Shown piece by piece: positions 45,296 through 56,675 of a stretch of DNA of 64,000 nucleotides. Made by a program: the position numbers and the translations under genes. The notes under the pieces are model-generated. The model ran no database searches, was not told the DNA's origin, and saw only the letters and a list, made by a program, of their open reading frames with translations. The stretch's first letter is position 1, and the number at the start of each line of letters is the position of its first letter. Origin of the DNA: Chrysopilus asiliformis (taxonomy: Eukaryota > Arthropoda > Insecta > Diptera > Rhagionidae); the NCBI GenBank assembly GCA_964034945.1, contig OZ035961.1:94436991-94500990 (forward strand), given 5' to 3'.

Positions 45296-46450
45296 TTAAC
45301 ACGTGAACGCCACTAAATTCTTCTTAGATCTTAATTCATTACACTGTCGTGGAGTTAGTCCAGCATCTTTAATATACAATGAATTCACGTTTAATCTTTT
45401 AAAAATATTAATATCGACTTCATCAAGCCGAGTTAACGAAACATTTAACACTTGCAGTTCTTTGGTATTGTCAAATACATCTAAATCTAAATTTCGAATT
45501 GGATTCCCATCAATTCGCAGGAATTTCAAATTTATCGCATCTTTAATAAAGTTTAAATGATTAATTAAGTTGTATGATAAGTCAAGATGTTTTAGATTTG
45601 AAATTTTGTCGAATGCAATCTGTTCAATTCGGTTGCCCGGAGCGACTAAACTTTGAGTTTCCGCAGGAACCTGCAACGTTTCCAATTGGCAATTTCCGGT
45701 GGACAAGAAACTTGCACTCCCCAATTCCAGCTGTTGCAATGGATTGTTCGATATGTGAAATTGATTAAATGCAATTTCATAATTCCTAAATGCTTTCAAT
45801 CGATTTCCATTCAGATGTAGATTTTTTAATCTTTTATTGTTCTGGAAAATCGCATCATCAAGACTTGAGAGTTTGTTATACGATAAGGAAATCGTTTCAA
45901 TGGATGTTAATGGATCGAAGATAGATTTTGGCAGTGATTTCAGTTGATTGTCACTGAATTGAAGATATTCGAGATTGCTGAGGCCCCAAAATGAGTCTGA
46001 TTGCAATTCACTAATGCTGGAGTCGGCAAAGTCAAGAACTTTCAAATTTCTTAAACTATCAAATGTTCTACTGGGAAGTACTTCGATCTCTGTGTGTGTA
46101 ATGATTGCTGTTTCCAGATTTTCCCCATCGCGGAAAACTTCACCGTTCAATGAACGAATGCATTTATAAACGTTGATGTATTTCAATTGAGGAAAAGCTC
46201 CAAACAAATTTAATGGCAGCGTTTCTAAATCGGAGTGTCGCAAATGAAGATATTTCGTAGATGAAGGACGATCTGTGGTGAATGCAACGCCCTCCGGGTA
46301 TGTGAAATTCAAATCGTTACACTGAAATGGTGATAATTCGATGTCCTTGCAGTATTCATGAAAATTCACAACAATTGGTTCACATGAAACCCACCACACA
46401 AAATTCAATTGGAATAAAATTGAAAAAATGAAAACTTTTCGCGAAAACAT
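45296..46450 (-). CDS. Secreted leucine-rich-repeat protein, single exon
   Basis: Intact minus-strand frame. I chose ATG 46450 (384 codons) over the in-frame ATG at 46510 because it opens directly into a signal peptide (basic start MFSRK, hydrophobic FIFSILFQLNFVWW, then CEP). The body has about 12 LRRs of ~23-24 residues with the LxxLxLxxNxL pattern, one divergent stretch in the middle, and Cys pairs at both ends (CX10C after the signal peptide, C near the end). No membrane segment or other domain, so it is probably extracellular. Insect relatives of this build include immune LRR proteins and adhesion proteins, but the exact role cannot be told. It lies opposite to, and apparently inside an intron of, the EGF gene. 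Confidence 0.85.
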   Translation of the reverse strand: MFSRKVFIFSILFQLNFVWWVSCEPIVVNFHEYCKDIELSPFQCNDLNFTYPEGVAFTTDRPSSTKYLHLRHSDLETLPLNLFGAFPQLKYINVYKCIRSLNGEVFRDGENLETAIITHTEIEVLPSRTFDSLRNLKVLDFADSSISELQSDSFWGLSNLEYLQFSDNQLKSLPKSIFDPLTSIETISLSYNKLSSLDDAIFQNNKRLKNLHLNGNRLKAFRNYEIAFNQFHISNNPLQQLELGSASFLSTGNCQLETLQVPAETQSLVAPGNRIEQIAFDKISNLKHLDLSYNLINHLNFIKDAINLKFLRIDGNPIRNLDLDVFDNTKELQVLNVSLTRLDEVDINIFKRLNVNSLYIKDAGLTPRQCNELRSKKNLVAFTC

Positions 46451-46510
46451 TTTTTCTCGATCTTCAACGGGCGAAAGAAATATTGAAACTGATCGGAATT
46501 GCATTTTCAT

Positions 46511-47550
46511 CCGGGGGCTATGTTTTAATAATCTGAAAAAATAAACATAAATTGGAATTTTTCATGTTAAAATGAATTCCCGGGATTCGATGGTGATTAA
46601 GTTGGACGATTTTAAGGTCACAGATCTTCGAGAAGGTAAAATTCTTTGGAAAAAATGGGGAAACCAGTTTTTGCTATTAACACATATGGCGCTTTATCGG
46701 TCAGTTGGTTTTTTTGTTTTGTTTTCCAGAATCATGCGAGAATTCAGCAAAAAAGTAAATAAATTTATGGCGCTTGTGTTAAGTAATGTTAATCTATGAT
46801 GTGGAAAAATTTAATCTTTTAATTTGTTGCTATTTTTTCGCTGAAATCATTTAGTATTCTATGAGATGGCGAGCCTCCCAAGCTTATCTATGAAAACATT
46901 ATTACACATTTTTTTATGAATCAGTTTTTTTATTCAAGTTTTTTTTGGTTTTTGTCATCAAATGTATGGAATTGATGACCAATTGGGGATTTTGGTGCAT
47001 CGAACGGATTTTTAATTTTTATATGACGTTATTTAAGGGTCAATTCGCATTCCATGGAAAAATGAAAATGGAAATGAAAAGATTTTTTCATTTGGTTGTC
47101 ATCCATCCGTTATTAACTTTTCATTTCATTTTATCCAGCAATGCTATTCTGTTTGTCACCGATATAAGGAAGAAAACTTTCTTATTTCAGTTTTTGTAGA
47201 CTACGAATCTACCCCTTGGTCAATTTTAAAGGTATTTTTTCGAATAGTGTAAAATATTTGGGGCTGCTTCACACAAACACGATATTAGCACCGTTTTGCA
47301 CAAAGATTACGTTAATTTTGGAGATCGTGCCCACGTAAATAAAACTATCCCTTTCCTCATTCATATGAATGGAATAGTTTTGAACGAGTTTCTCCAAAAC
47401 GGTGCGTTATCTCGAAAAAAGTGTTAAGACAAAATGTGTTTAAAATACGATTTTACATAACTCGTCCTTACACGAAAATCCAATCGCACCACTTTTTCGC
47501 CCATTCCGGTACAAATGAGTTTTACATTAACTAAAAAATTATCCCCTTAT
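46511..47550. other. Upstream of the LRR gene; no other gene seen
   Basis: The LRR promoter should be here, but no core element can be picked out. Confidence 0.4.
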
Positions 47551-47684
47551 ATCTTATATATAAAATGTTGACGCGCTCCTCTTCGTCCTCCTTCTTCGAG
47601 TGTCACTTTTTTAAAACATATTGAAAATAACAGTACAGACGATATATGAGTCGTAGCGATAAGCGGTTTTCGATTATATCCTAT

Positions 47685-48250
47685 AAAATAATAAGAGGAA
47701 TGTCTGTCTGTCTGTCTGTTTTCACGAAACTTGGGGGTTAGGGATTTTCGGGGACAAGGAATCGATCTAGATAGGTGTCACCTCTGAGAAAATTCCCCTC
47801 GATACCCCTCGCGTGGTATCTTCGAATTGGGTGGTCCGATCTTAATGAAACTCTACAGTATTACTAAGGGGGCTAAGGGCTTTCGATTTTTCCACTACAA
47901 ACCTGACTTTTCCACTACAAACCTGACTTTTCCCTCCCCTCGATACCCCTCGCCTGGTGTCTTCGAATTGGATGGTCCGATCTAAATGAAACTTTACAGT
48001 ATTACTAAGGGGGCTAAGGTCTTTCGATTTTTCCAATACAAACCTGACTTTTCCCTCCCCTCGATAACTCTCACCTGGTGTCTCAAAACAACGTTTCAAA
48101 AATCGGTGACAGCGATTACTCAATAACCACTCAACCGATTTCTATGAAATTTTGTTATCGCGCGTCAGTTTTAGTTCTAGCTTTCTAGGTCGGGAATTTA
48201 AAAATTCTGGAAAAGCTCTGTAAAGATAATCACCCCTATTCCCGTAACCG
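47685..48250 (+). repeat. Dispersed repeat family 2 with a ~125-base tandem duplication
   Basis: Begins TCCTATAAAATAATAAGAGG, then TGTC repeats and TTTCACGAAACTTGGGGGTT. The unit starting CTTCGAATTGG(G/A)TGGTCC and ending CCCTCGATA is present twice (about 47820-47957 and 47959-48070), and a 21-base part (CCACTACAAACCTGACTTTT) is duplicated again in the first unit. Inverse match to 42508-43030. Confidence 0.65.
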
Positions 48251-49172
48251 GCGGGACGTGTATACGCCACGCAAGTTTTATCTCGACCCAGTGAACAAAA
48301 AATGTCTTATTAAGGCATTATAAAGGCATTATCTTAATGCATTATCTTTACCTTATTGTTGGCTTAGTTTTGTATAGGCCATTTCCGCTTATATAAGGCC
48401 TTACAACTAAGGCAACATTAATAGTAGATGTTTTTTCCCCGGTGATGGCGCTGATTGCTTAGATGGTAAAAATTTCTTTATTAAAACGATCTTTAAGCCT
48501 TAATCTATTACTTTTTCTATAAAAATATTTACCGAGTCGTTTAAATTCTCCTGATAGCCAACACAAAACTTCAACAAAAAAATAACTTTTTTAGTTCACT
48601 TTTCCAACACACGCATAAAAGGCGCGTTTTTCCTTCCATCTCATTTTAATTTGGAGGCTTTTATATTATTTGTCTCATGTCTTAAAGACACCTTAGCGAT
48701 AATGCCTTAATAATTTTTCACTGGGGATCGAATGAAATTTTCTTATTCTAGTAGACGTAGAAACGCAGTTTTATTCAGCCCCGCGCTGACTATTTTGACA
48801 GTTTTGCTGATTTGATACGCATGAAGTTTTATTTGTTCAATTAAATGATTGTACTGCGTCTAGTTAGTTTTTCCTGACCTTCAAAACTTATATTTAGTTA
48901 AAATTCATTGAATGTATAAATAAAATTCACATTTTTAGTCAAACTTTCTATTTAATTGATTGGTCCCGCAACGATTTACTCGCGGGAAATAAATGTATGG
49001 AAAAGTCAAAACATTCGTGGGTGCGTTTAGTGTAATACCGAAAGTAAAACGTTTTCAGCACCACGGCACACGCCGGGACAATTGTGTTTAGCAGAATGCA
49101 AATTTTCTGCGGGAAACGCCAAATCCCGCGGCGTACACGTCCCGCCGGTTACGGGAATAGGGCTGATTGTGA
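48232..49172. mobile_element. Inverted-end structure enclosing a MITE
   Basis: CCTATTCCCGTAACCGGCGG at 48236 and its complement near 49150 are inverted ends; identity continues as GACGTGTA and a CGCC block. It may be one large MITE or two opposed copies of a repeat. Another MITE (48289-48723) sits inside. Confidence 0.45.
48289..48723. mobile_element. MITE with CAGTGAA...TTATTAAGGCATTA ends
   Basis: Left CAGTGAACAAAAAATGTCTT continuing ATTAAGGCATTA; right TAATGCCTTAATAATTTTTC continuing ACTG. About 30-base imperfect inverted ends, 435 bases, no coding. Target duplication not clear; CAGTG ends suggest hAT. Confidence 0.65.
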
Positions 49173-49269
49173 ATTTAGTTTTTCCCCAAAAGTCACCAAA
49201 AGTAGGATTTTGAGGTCGCCGAGCATGGCTCGGTCTTCCTGGTACTGTTTTTAATAATGAATGAATCGG

Positions 49270-49488
49270 CCGTATGGCGGTATGCATAAAAATGAGCAGA
49301 TCTTTATACTCCACTTCTTTGGTGCAAATTCTCCAATTTTTGTGAGCAAATACGAGTAATTGAAGTACTCTGGAAGCAAGTGTTCATTTTCATCGTTTAA
49401 GCAAACCTATTTGCTTTCTTTTATTCATAAAAACTGTAAGATTTTCTTAAAAAAATTGAAGTATAAGCATATATTGTCATTTATACAT
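49270..49488. mobile_element. MITE family 4, diverged copy
   Basis: Starts CCGTATGGCGGTATGCATAA and ends GTATAAGCATATATTGTCAT; related along its length to 63034-63242 (GCATAAAAATGAGCA, CTCCAATTTT, TTTATTCATAAA blocks). Confidence 0.6.
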
Positions 49489-52400
49489 CCCAATCTTTTT
49501 GGCTATGCGTTAACCCAATTTTCCCCCTACTTTTTACCTCCTCGCCTGCTATGTTCTTTACTGTTAGACAAATTTTGACGTGGTTTTCATATTTGGGTCG
49601 TTTTTCCTTTTAGGGCATGTTTCGCCTTCTAATATGAACTCCTCCTTTTGCATGTTACCTCCTATATTGCTATTTCCTGAATTGTTGGAGGGATTTAGAT
49701 GCGGGTCTTGCTATTGTATAGTTCGTCCTCCAAGGAAAAATTTTGCCACTAATATAGGCCCCTCCTTGCCTAAACTTGTCCCTGCTATCGTCTTAACTGT
49801 TAGAGGAATTTAAACCCGGATTTCGTCAGTACAGAAAAATTAACCCATCTAAAATTAACCCCATCTTTCCTAGAGGTTGAGAAATTCAAGGAACTAACCC
49901 CATGGTTAGCCAGTAAAGAAATTTCCCATACATATGGTTCTCTGAAGTTGGTTTTATCGGAAATTTTTTTTTAACTAGAATCTAGGATGGTACTACAGAA
50001 TTTTGACGTTCTAAAATTGTCTTAAACGCAAGATTGCGGCTACCCGTCGTAGAACGGGCCTTGATTCTAGTCTATAAATCAATTTACCAAGCTCAATTCG
50101 GAGCTATCTTCATTAATCCAAGAACTGTAACTTTTTTTTGCCCCAAAGTGTAGTCCCGAATTTAATGTGCGGTAAGGGAATTTTTCGAAATCGCTTTAAA
50201 AAGAATTAAATTTATTATAATCAGTTCGAAATATGAAAGATATTTTGAAAATGGCATGCAACTCTTGTCACATTGTTTCTATTAATTCATGAAATGTCTA
50301 GAATCTAAATAGTCTGCAAAATCAAATAGAACTTCCGATTACTATACAAAATCTGTTCACAGTATCTGCCTTTCGCGTATCTAAAATATTTACCGAAATC
50401 AACAAGTAGATTTCCATAATTTTCGTTGAAGTTCTGAATACCCATTATGAAATTCATATTCAGCGTCTAATCGCATCATAATCTTATGGGTTTATTACTT
50501 TTGTAAGTGAAACGTGAGTCTCCGCAATTATTAAATGAAAAACATAATGATATTAGAAATGAAATTGGAAAGCATGGTAACAAGAGAGAAAAACAGAAAT
50601 TCACTTTCGTATTTAATATTGTGGAAATTCGTGTAAACAAAGGGCTCTAGCATAAAAGCCTGTCTGAGACCTATAATCACTTTTTAGACACATTGTACAT
50701 AAAAACGACGTTTTTATGAACGAATAAAAAACGATTAAGTCCAAGTTATTTCCGATGATGGTGTTCATAATTTATGAAGGTCAACATAAAACATGAAAAT
50801 GTCCTCGTATTTATTTGTTAAGAATCTTGTCACGTTTTATTTAGCCAACGTTAGATTGAATCGTATAAAAGACTTAAAAATGCTAATTTCATTTGAGATG
50901 GTGTATAATTTCATTCTTAAAAGTGGTTTTAAAAAGGGGTTTATAGGTTAATTTTTGTTTTGGTATTTCGAGTTTTTACAAATATTTAGTAGAAATTATG
51001 CTACAGCACACACCAAACAGCAATGTAATTAGTTTGAAACAAGTTTTGCAAAAGAAAGATCTTGAGATTAAGGAAATATTTATATTATGCGTCTTTTACC
51101 TATCCAAATCAAATGCCTTTGTTTTTCAAGTTTTGGAAAATTTTGTTAAGTTTAAAATTATATATTATCATGAGGGTGAAGGGGGTGGGGGGTTTTTTTT
51201 GGCAGGATAAATATAAGTTATTTGTTAGGGTCAAATTTTGTAATTTAATTTTGATTCACTTTCACACATCTGACCGCTTATCGGTCAAGTAGTAGTTTTC
51301 AGTTGAAAGTTAGGAAGGTCAAGTTGAGTTTTTTCTGGCTAAGATTTTGCTAATTTACACACACTATTTTTTCAGAGAATTTTCCTAAAAAATACACCTT
51401 AGGAAAAATCTTATATAACTTAGTGCCGTTTGCACCAACAAAACTTAGCAACTTATGTACAACTTAAAAAATTTAAGTCGAAGAATTTCTACGGTTTAAG
51501 TAGGCTAACCACAACTTAATTTTTTAAGAATAATACGTGGAAGGGGGGGGGGGGGGGAGGTTATTGTGGAATAATGAAATACCAGCGCAAGAACAATTTC
51601 GATATAGAAAATAGGATTTGATTCGGACGAAGACCAAGAAATAACAATTAAGAAATGTGTGCCTGGGCAAAATTTTTTAGCAGAATTTGGCTCAATAATT
51701 TAAATTGAGAGCGTGCCCAATGTCAATTGAAACACGCTTATAGTGTCTGCTTAATGTTTAGAGCAGGGCCAGGAAAGCTTTGAAAGTTCTCGGGCATCCA
51801 CTACCACTGACAAGCGATTTACTTGTTTATATGGCTTACTCTCCGAGCCACTTTGTTGAAAGCTCTTTTTCGTTATGCTTGGTTTTGACAATGTTAATTG
51901 TTTTACTTTACGTTAAAAAAAAGTTTTGATAATGAAAAACTTTTATATGAAATTTCCGAATTACAATCGGAAAATAAAAATAATTTCATAAAACCAGAAA
52001 CATTAATTTGATCAATTGATATTTTATGAAACGACTGAAAATGCATATTTAAATTGTATTTTTTTATTGTTTTAATTTCCTGAAATCATAGTAAACATTG
52101 CATTGTGTTATCACACCGAATAAGAAAACAATCATGTCCAAAATTCGTGTCGTCTTTTGAGACAGAACGCTCCATGATTTTCAACAGTGTTAAATTTTTC
52201 ATGATTTTCAGCAGTGTGAAATACACCACCGCTTCAGTCAATGTCCTAATGACAACTGAGCTAATAAAAATCTCTCGCATAAATGGCCTCACTTAGAACT
52301 CAGCAAAGCTCCAAGATATGCAAAATGCCCAAGTGGAAGCAGAACGGGTTATATGCAAAGTGAAACAGATTATTTCTTTCATATGCGTATGTATGCAGTT

Positions 52401-52825
52401 TGCGTACAAGCCAGAATGAAACGGGTAGCATGAAGAATCGATGGATAGAAGGGCAATTTGAGCCTCGAAGTTGCCCTTGGTGCACATGGCTGCAGACCGC
52501 TGGTTTAGAGTGTGTCCAATGTAACTGCGTAATGGTTTAGAGTGTGTCCGCCAGTAGATGGAAAAATGCTGGTTTTCAGTTTCAACAAGTCGGTCAAATT
52601 ACATATCTGTGTGAATATTGTTCTGATGTACAAAACCGAAGCTCGGGCCCATGTGGGGCCGAGGCGAATCCTCTGGGGCACAAATTACCATTTTCCCAAC
52701 ATAACGTTTAAACAGTTCAGTACTTTTCACTGTTCAAATACCCATGCCACCTGGTGGTAATAATAAACATCTATAGATTTTAATGATCTTGGTAAGCACT
52801 AGGGGTCGCAAGTATTTAATTCATA
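49489..52825. other. Presumed intron; no gene seen
   Basis: Long AT-rich stretch with several poly-G runs (about 51180-51192; 14 G at about 51544). No exon or element ends supported. Confidence 0.45.
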
Positions 52826-52909
52826 GTGAAAAATTGACAGCGCCAAATTTTTGCGATTTATAATTTGGTAATTATAAATCGCAAAAATTTTGCGCTGTCA
52901 AATTTTCAC
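52826..52909. repeat. 84-base hairpin
   Basis: Left arm GTGAAAAATTGACAGCGCCA..., right arm its near complement (...GCGCTGTCAAATTTTCAC), about 40 bases per arm and a tiny loop. Likely a small foldback element. Confidence 0.75.
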
Positions 52910-53040
52910 GCAGGAAAAAGAGAATGGTAAATTTATAAGCGCATGCCGAAAAGGTTGCAATTAGTCGTTTCGTGATTAACATTGGATATGTACATTCCAT
53001 AATTAATCGCACAAGAAGAATGTAAAAATTAACAATAAAG

Positions 53041-53320
53041 GGAAATGCGTCGCGGGCAAAATCTCTTAAAATAGACATGCTGGTCATGGGAAATTGTTGA
53101 AAAAAAACATCGCAGGCAAGAAAAAAAATGTAATTAGAAACAACCTCAAGCCGAAGTATAGTATTTTTTTTGCATATTCAGTGATCGTTTTTTCTGGTGT
53201 TTGATAAATTTTAACACAGAATTGAAAAATCCGGGACAACAGTTTAGTTTCCGGGACGTTATATGCCTAAAACCGGAATTGTCCTGGCCATTCCGGGACG
53301 TATGGTCACCCAATCTATAA
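53041..53320 (+). repeat. Dispersed repeat family 1, fullest copy
   Basis: AATGCGTCGCGGGC, CATCGCAGGC, CAAGCCGAAGTATA, CAGTGATCGTTTTTTCTGG, TTGAAAAATCCGGGACAAC, AGTTTAGTTTCCGGGACG and CCGGGACGTATGGTCACCC in order. Best reference for the family in this window. Confidence 0.6.
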
Positions 53321-54130
53321 GGCACTTTTTGCTTTATCGGTTTACTAGGCAAAAATAGGAGAGGGGTGTCTGTTTTGCCCTGGATGTTTGCTCTGCCTCG
53401 TGTTCGCCTAGTTTAAAAAAATACAAACTGTTCTTATTATTTTATTTATTTGTTACAGCACTCTTTTCCTAACTTGATTAACACAACCAATTTTCATCTT
53501 TGCAGAAAAAAAATTTTGTGCTTGAAAAATTGTTATGAAATTGTTTAAAAAAATACAGCATCAGTGGTTTATTACAACATAAACTGGTTTCAGCAAACAT
53601 AATACGATTTGGGCATTTAAACGGTTTATTGTCCTAGTCAAGTACTTGGCTGTAATACTGAGTGAGCACAAGTGCCCGCACATTAACATTCCATGTACCA
53701 CTTTACTTATGTTTACTAGCGAGAAAATCCTTTTCACGCTTCGATGCCTACATAGGAACAAACACCACTCCCCAGCCCCTTGGAAAAAATTAAGTTAACC
53801 GCCTTAGACAGAAAGAAATTGGTGTAGAAAATGAAACCTCCTTGGAATACCCGAGGAATAAACAAGGAAAGGAACGTTACATATTTCCCAGTAGAAAAAC
53901 CATTTTCTATATACCATCTAATGTGGGTCCTTGTGAACTGAAGAGCAAAAGTTTATATTTTCAGGTTGAATATGGGGGATGTGATATTAAGGTGTGCGTC
54001 AGATACTCCTATACCGTTTGTTGATTCGTTCATTTATTCTCCCACTTGTATGTTTCTGTGTTCTTTTAGATGTTCATATCTCCACCATTGAGAATGAGAA
54101 ATTATAACGAAAATTATTTCAATTTTCCAG
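53321..54130. other. Presumed intron end before the acidic exon
   Basis: No element found; two acceptors near its end (at 54069 and 54130). Confidence 0.45.
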
Positions 54131-55175
54131 AAATAAATTCAACACTCCAGCCGGGAATGGAAGGTATCCTAAGAACCGAGGAGGACGTCTTGTACCAGAA
54201 GGGAGCCTCATTCAGCGCTAAGTTAGACAGCGACATGAAGGCAAACAGTCTGGGTTTGGATGACGACGATGAAGGCGATGATGAAGATGTTGTTGGCGAG
54301 GATAATAACAGTAGCAACTCCTACGGTGGCAGTAGCCGCGGTAGGAGCAGTTTCAGCAACGAGGATGAAAATCGTAGCGTTGCGGGTGGTGGAGAGAACG
54401 AAGATGACGATGAAGACGAAGACAGTCCTGTTGCTAATAGAAACAGAATTAATAATAATAATGGCAGCAACAGGAACAGCAACAATGGCAACGATAATAA
54501 TGGTAGAAAAAATAATAATAACAATAATAATAGGAATGATCAAGATAGAGAAGAGGGTGACAGTGCTGCTGAATCATTGCCATCGTCTTCTGAGGATTCG
54601 GATGAGGTGTTCACATACCCAAAAAATGTACCTGAAACACATCACGCAGAAACCAATAATAACAACAACAACAACAACAACAAATACCGTCTACGAAATG
54701 AAAGTCAATCAAATGCAAATGAAGCGAATAATCCAGGTCTGAATACGCAGACGACAACTGATGGTGTGATATTAGCGGCAGTTGCCGCCGATGGGGTTGA
54801 TGATGATTCGGGAGCTAGACCTGAATCAGGAACTCAATCAAAATCAGAAACAGGATCAGAATCGAGATCATCATCGTCATCGTCAGCAGGGCAATCACAG
54901 GCGCCGTCGGGAGCTGCGGCTGTTGCCGGTGGGACTCGAATCGGTAGCAATGATGATAATTACTATCCCAAACAAGATATGTCTGTCTACGATGATGTTA
55001 ATAACAATCGTTTAAATCTAAGAAACTTTGATGACGTACCAACGTATCAGAGCAGCAGTGATAAATCAGTGGAAAATAACGATAGAACAGGCACTGGGGC
55101 TGTGGAAATCACAACAACGATCCTATCAACAACAATCCTGCCGAACGTTACCGATACAACGAAAGTTTCTTCCAT
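54131..55175 (+). CDS. Long acidic, Asn/Ser-rich exon of the EGF-module gene
   Basis: Open throughout. Start: TTTCAATTTTCCAG|AA gives phase 1, which matches the phase-1 donor of the EGF exon at 29858. A stronger-looking acceptor at 54069 would give phase 0, or stops if phase 1. End: CCAT|GTAAGT donor at 55175, phase 2; the frame stops two codons later if unspliced, so more exons follow. The peptide (about 348 residues) starts with a moderately ordered stretch (STLQPGMEGILRTEEDVLYQ), then runs of Asp/Glu, Asn (two poly-N tracts), and Ser/Gly. It is predicted disordered; no known domain. Joining it to the EGF exon is inference. Confidence 0.65.
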
Positions 55176-55381
55176 GTAAGTACTATCCACAATGTGTTTA
55201 TAATATTTGTTTAGCTGATGGGGATGATATGTTGTGATACACCCTTGATAATATTCTCTTGTTTTTCTTTATTTAATTAAAATCACTCATGTTGCTGTCA
55301 CTTGCAGGATTTTTACTTAATATAAATTCAATTAACAATGACCTTGGGTTTTATGAATCTTTGGCAAAAAAAAGACATCAC
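55176..55381. other. Start of the next presumed intron
   Basis: Opens with GTAAGT; no coding signal. Confidence 0.45.
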
Positions 55382-55575
55382 GGGTATTCACGTTGTGGTG
55401 TATGTGATTTGCCTGTGCTATTATTTTTGGTGTATCTGCCACTAGATGTGTATGTTATACAGTGGCAGATACGTGTCATACACCAAGAACGTTAATAGAG
55501 AAAAAAGTGAAAAAAAATATACAGGAAAAATTATACAGACAATAGCAGGTCAAATACCACAGAGCGTGAATACCC
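55382..55575. mobile_element. 194-base foldback MITE (GGGTATTCACG ends)
   Basis: Inverted ends GGGTATTCACG with arms of ~60-90 imperfect bases; centre at ATCTGCCACTA...TAGTGGCAGAT-like pairing near 55435-55471. Ends resemble the 34217-34699 element. Confidence 0.65.
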
Positions 55576-55865
55576 TTATTATACTTTTTTTTCTATTTGA
55601 ATAAGTTTTCCTATTCTTATGTTTTGGTGGGCTCTGGGCGGCTAAAATGTATAGAATTTCGAGAAAATCGAGAAAAACTACACTGAACAGAAAATATTAT
55701 GTTAAATATTAATAATTTTGTGTTATTAATTTCATATTTTTTTGTAGATACAACAAAATTTTGCTAATAAAATAAAAATTTATCTCTTGGTTTGATTTTA
55801 TCTGTAAGACAATTTCATTTTGTTGGTTCTATAAAATTTGGTTTGTAATTTTTATAAAATTTGAT

Positions 55866-56565
55866 TAGGGAGATGCTACACTTGTGATGTGATGAGGTGA
55901 TTTGATCATCCCGAGATCAATTGATTATCTCCAGCAAGTTGCAATACAAGTAGTGCTACATTTAAGTGATGGTGACGGGTTGAGGTGGTGAGCGTCGGTT
56001 GATTGTCTCCGAGTGATGTGCTTGCGCGACGTTTTTCTAGGCATCACTTGATAAATTGTATTTATTAACTAAGTTCATATTTAAAAAAATGTCTGAATTC
56101 AAACTCATAGAAAATGTGGAAAAACTAGAAAATGTTGAGTGTAATTAATAATCTTACCTCGACTGGAATTGTTTTTCGAACTTTAGTGTTTTTCTTCCCA
56201 ATATTTTTCGGTAAAATTTGTACCAGGATCTGAAAAGACGCTTTCGACATTCGATAAAACATCTTAAATTTTTCGGGATCTTGCTCTAACTTCTTCACGA
56301 CAATTGCTGCACTATGTTTTAAATTTTCCGTTATAAAAGGATATACAGCGCCGCTTTTTGGTTCTTTGCCGCGATCTTAATAATAAAAGCAGCAAAAGTT
56401 CTTCCTCTTCGTCGAAATCCATTTTGACAACTATCTAAGTAACGTCAAACGCTTGTGTGGCATAAACTGTTGATGTGATAGTCATTCGATCATTTTCAAG
56501 TGACTGTTTTTGAGTATCGAAGTGACTAAATCACCTTATCACATCACAAGTGTGGCATCCCCCTA
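55866..56565. mobile_element. MITE with GGGRGATGC...CACTTGTGATGTGAT ends
   Basis: TA-bounded; left GGGAGATGCTACACTTGTGA, right complement GGGGGATGCCACACTTGTGA, continuing TGTGATxAGGTGATTT. About 37-base inverted ends, 700 bases, no transposase frame. Confidence 0.8.
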
Positions 56566-56675
56566 AAATTATACAAATTTATCAAATGAATAATCAGTTC
56601 TCATGATAAAAATATTTTATTGTGATAAATTTGCTTTTTTGTTAATCCAACAACGAGAGTTTTGTCAGGTGGTAT

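Noticed and set aside
46570..47200. Plus-strand frames of 75 and 84 codons upstream of the LRR gene
   Set aside because: No splice borders, composition of plain AT-rich intergenic DNA, no domain.
47290..47405. Inverted CACCGTTTTG / CAAAACGGTG pair
   Set aside because: Only about 12 bases match and the flanks do not extend; not enough for an element.
54070..54130. ATG at 54070 as translation start of a new gene
   Set aside because: The ATG follows an acceptor-like AG; the downstream acceptor at 54130 fits the phase of the EGF exon. The alternative is not fully excluded.
54114..54742. Minus-strand and shifted frames over the acidic exon
   Set aside because: They are shadows of poly-Asp/Asn codon repeats; only the plus frame has fitting splice borders.
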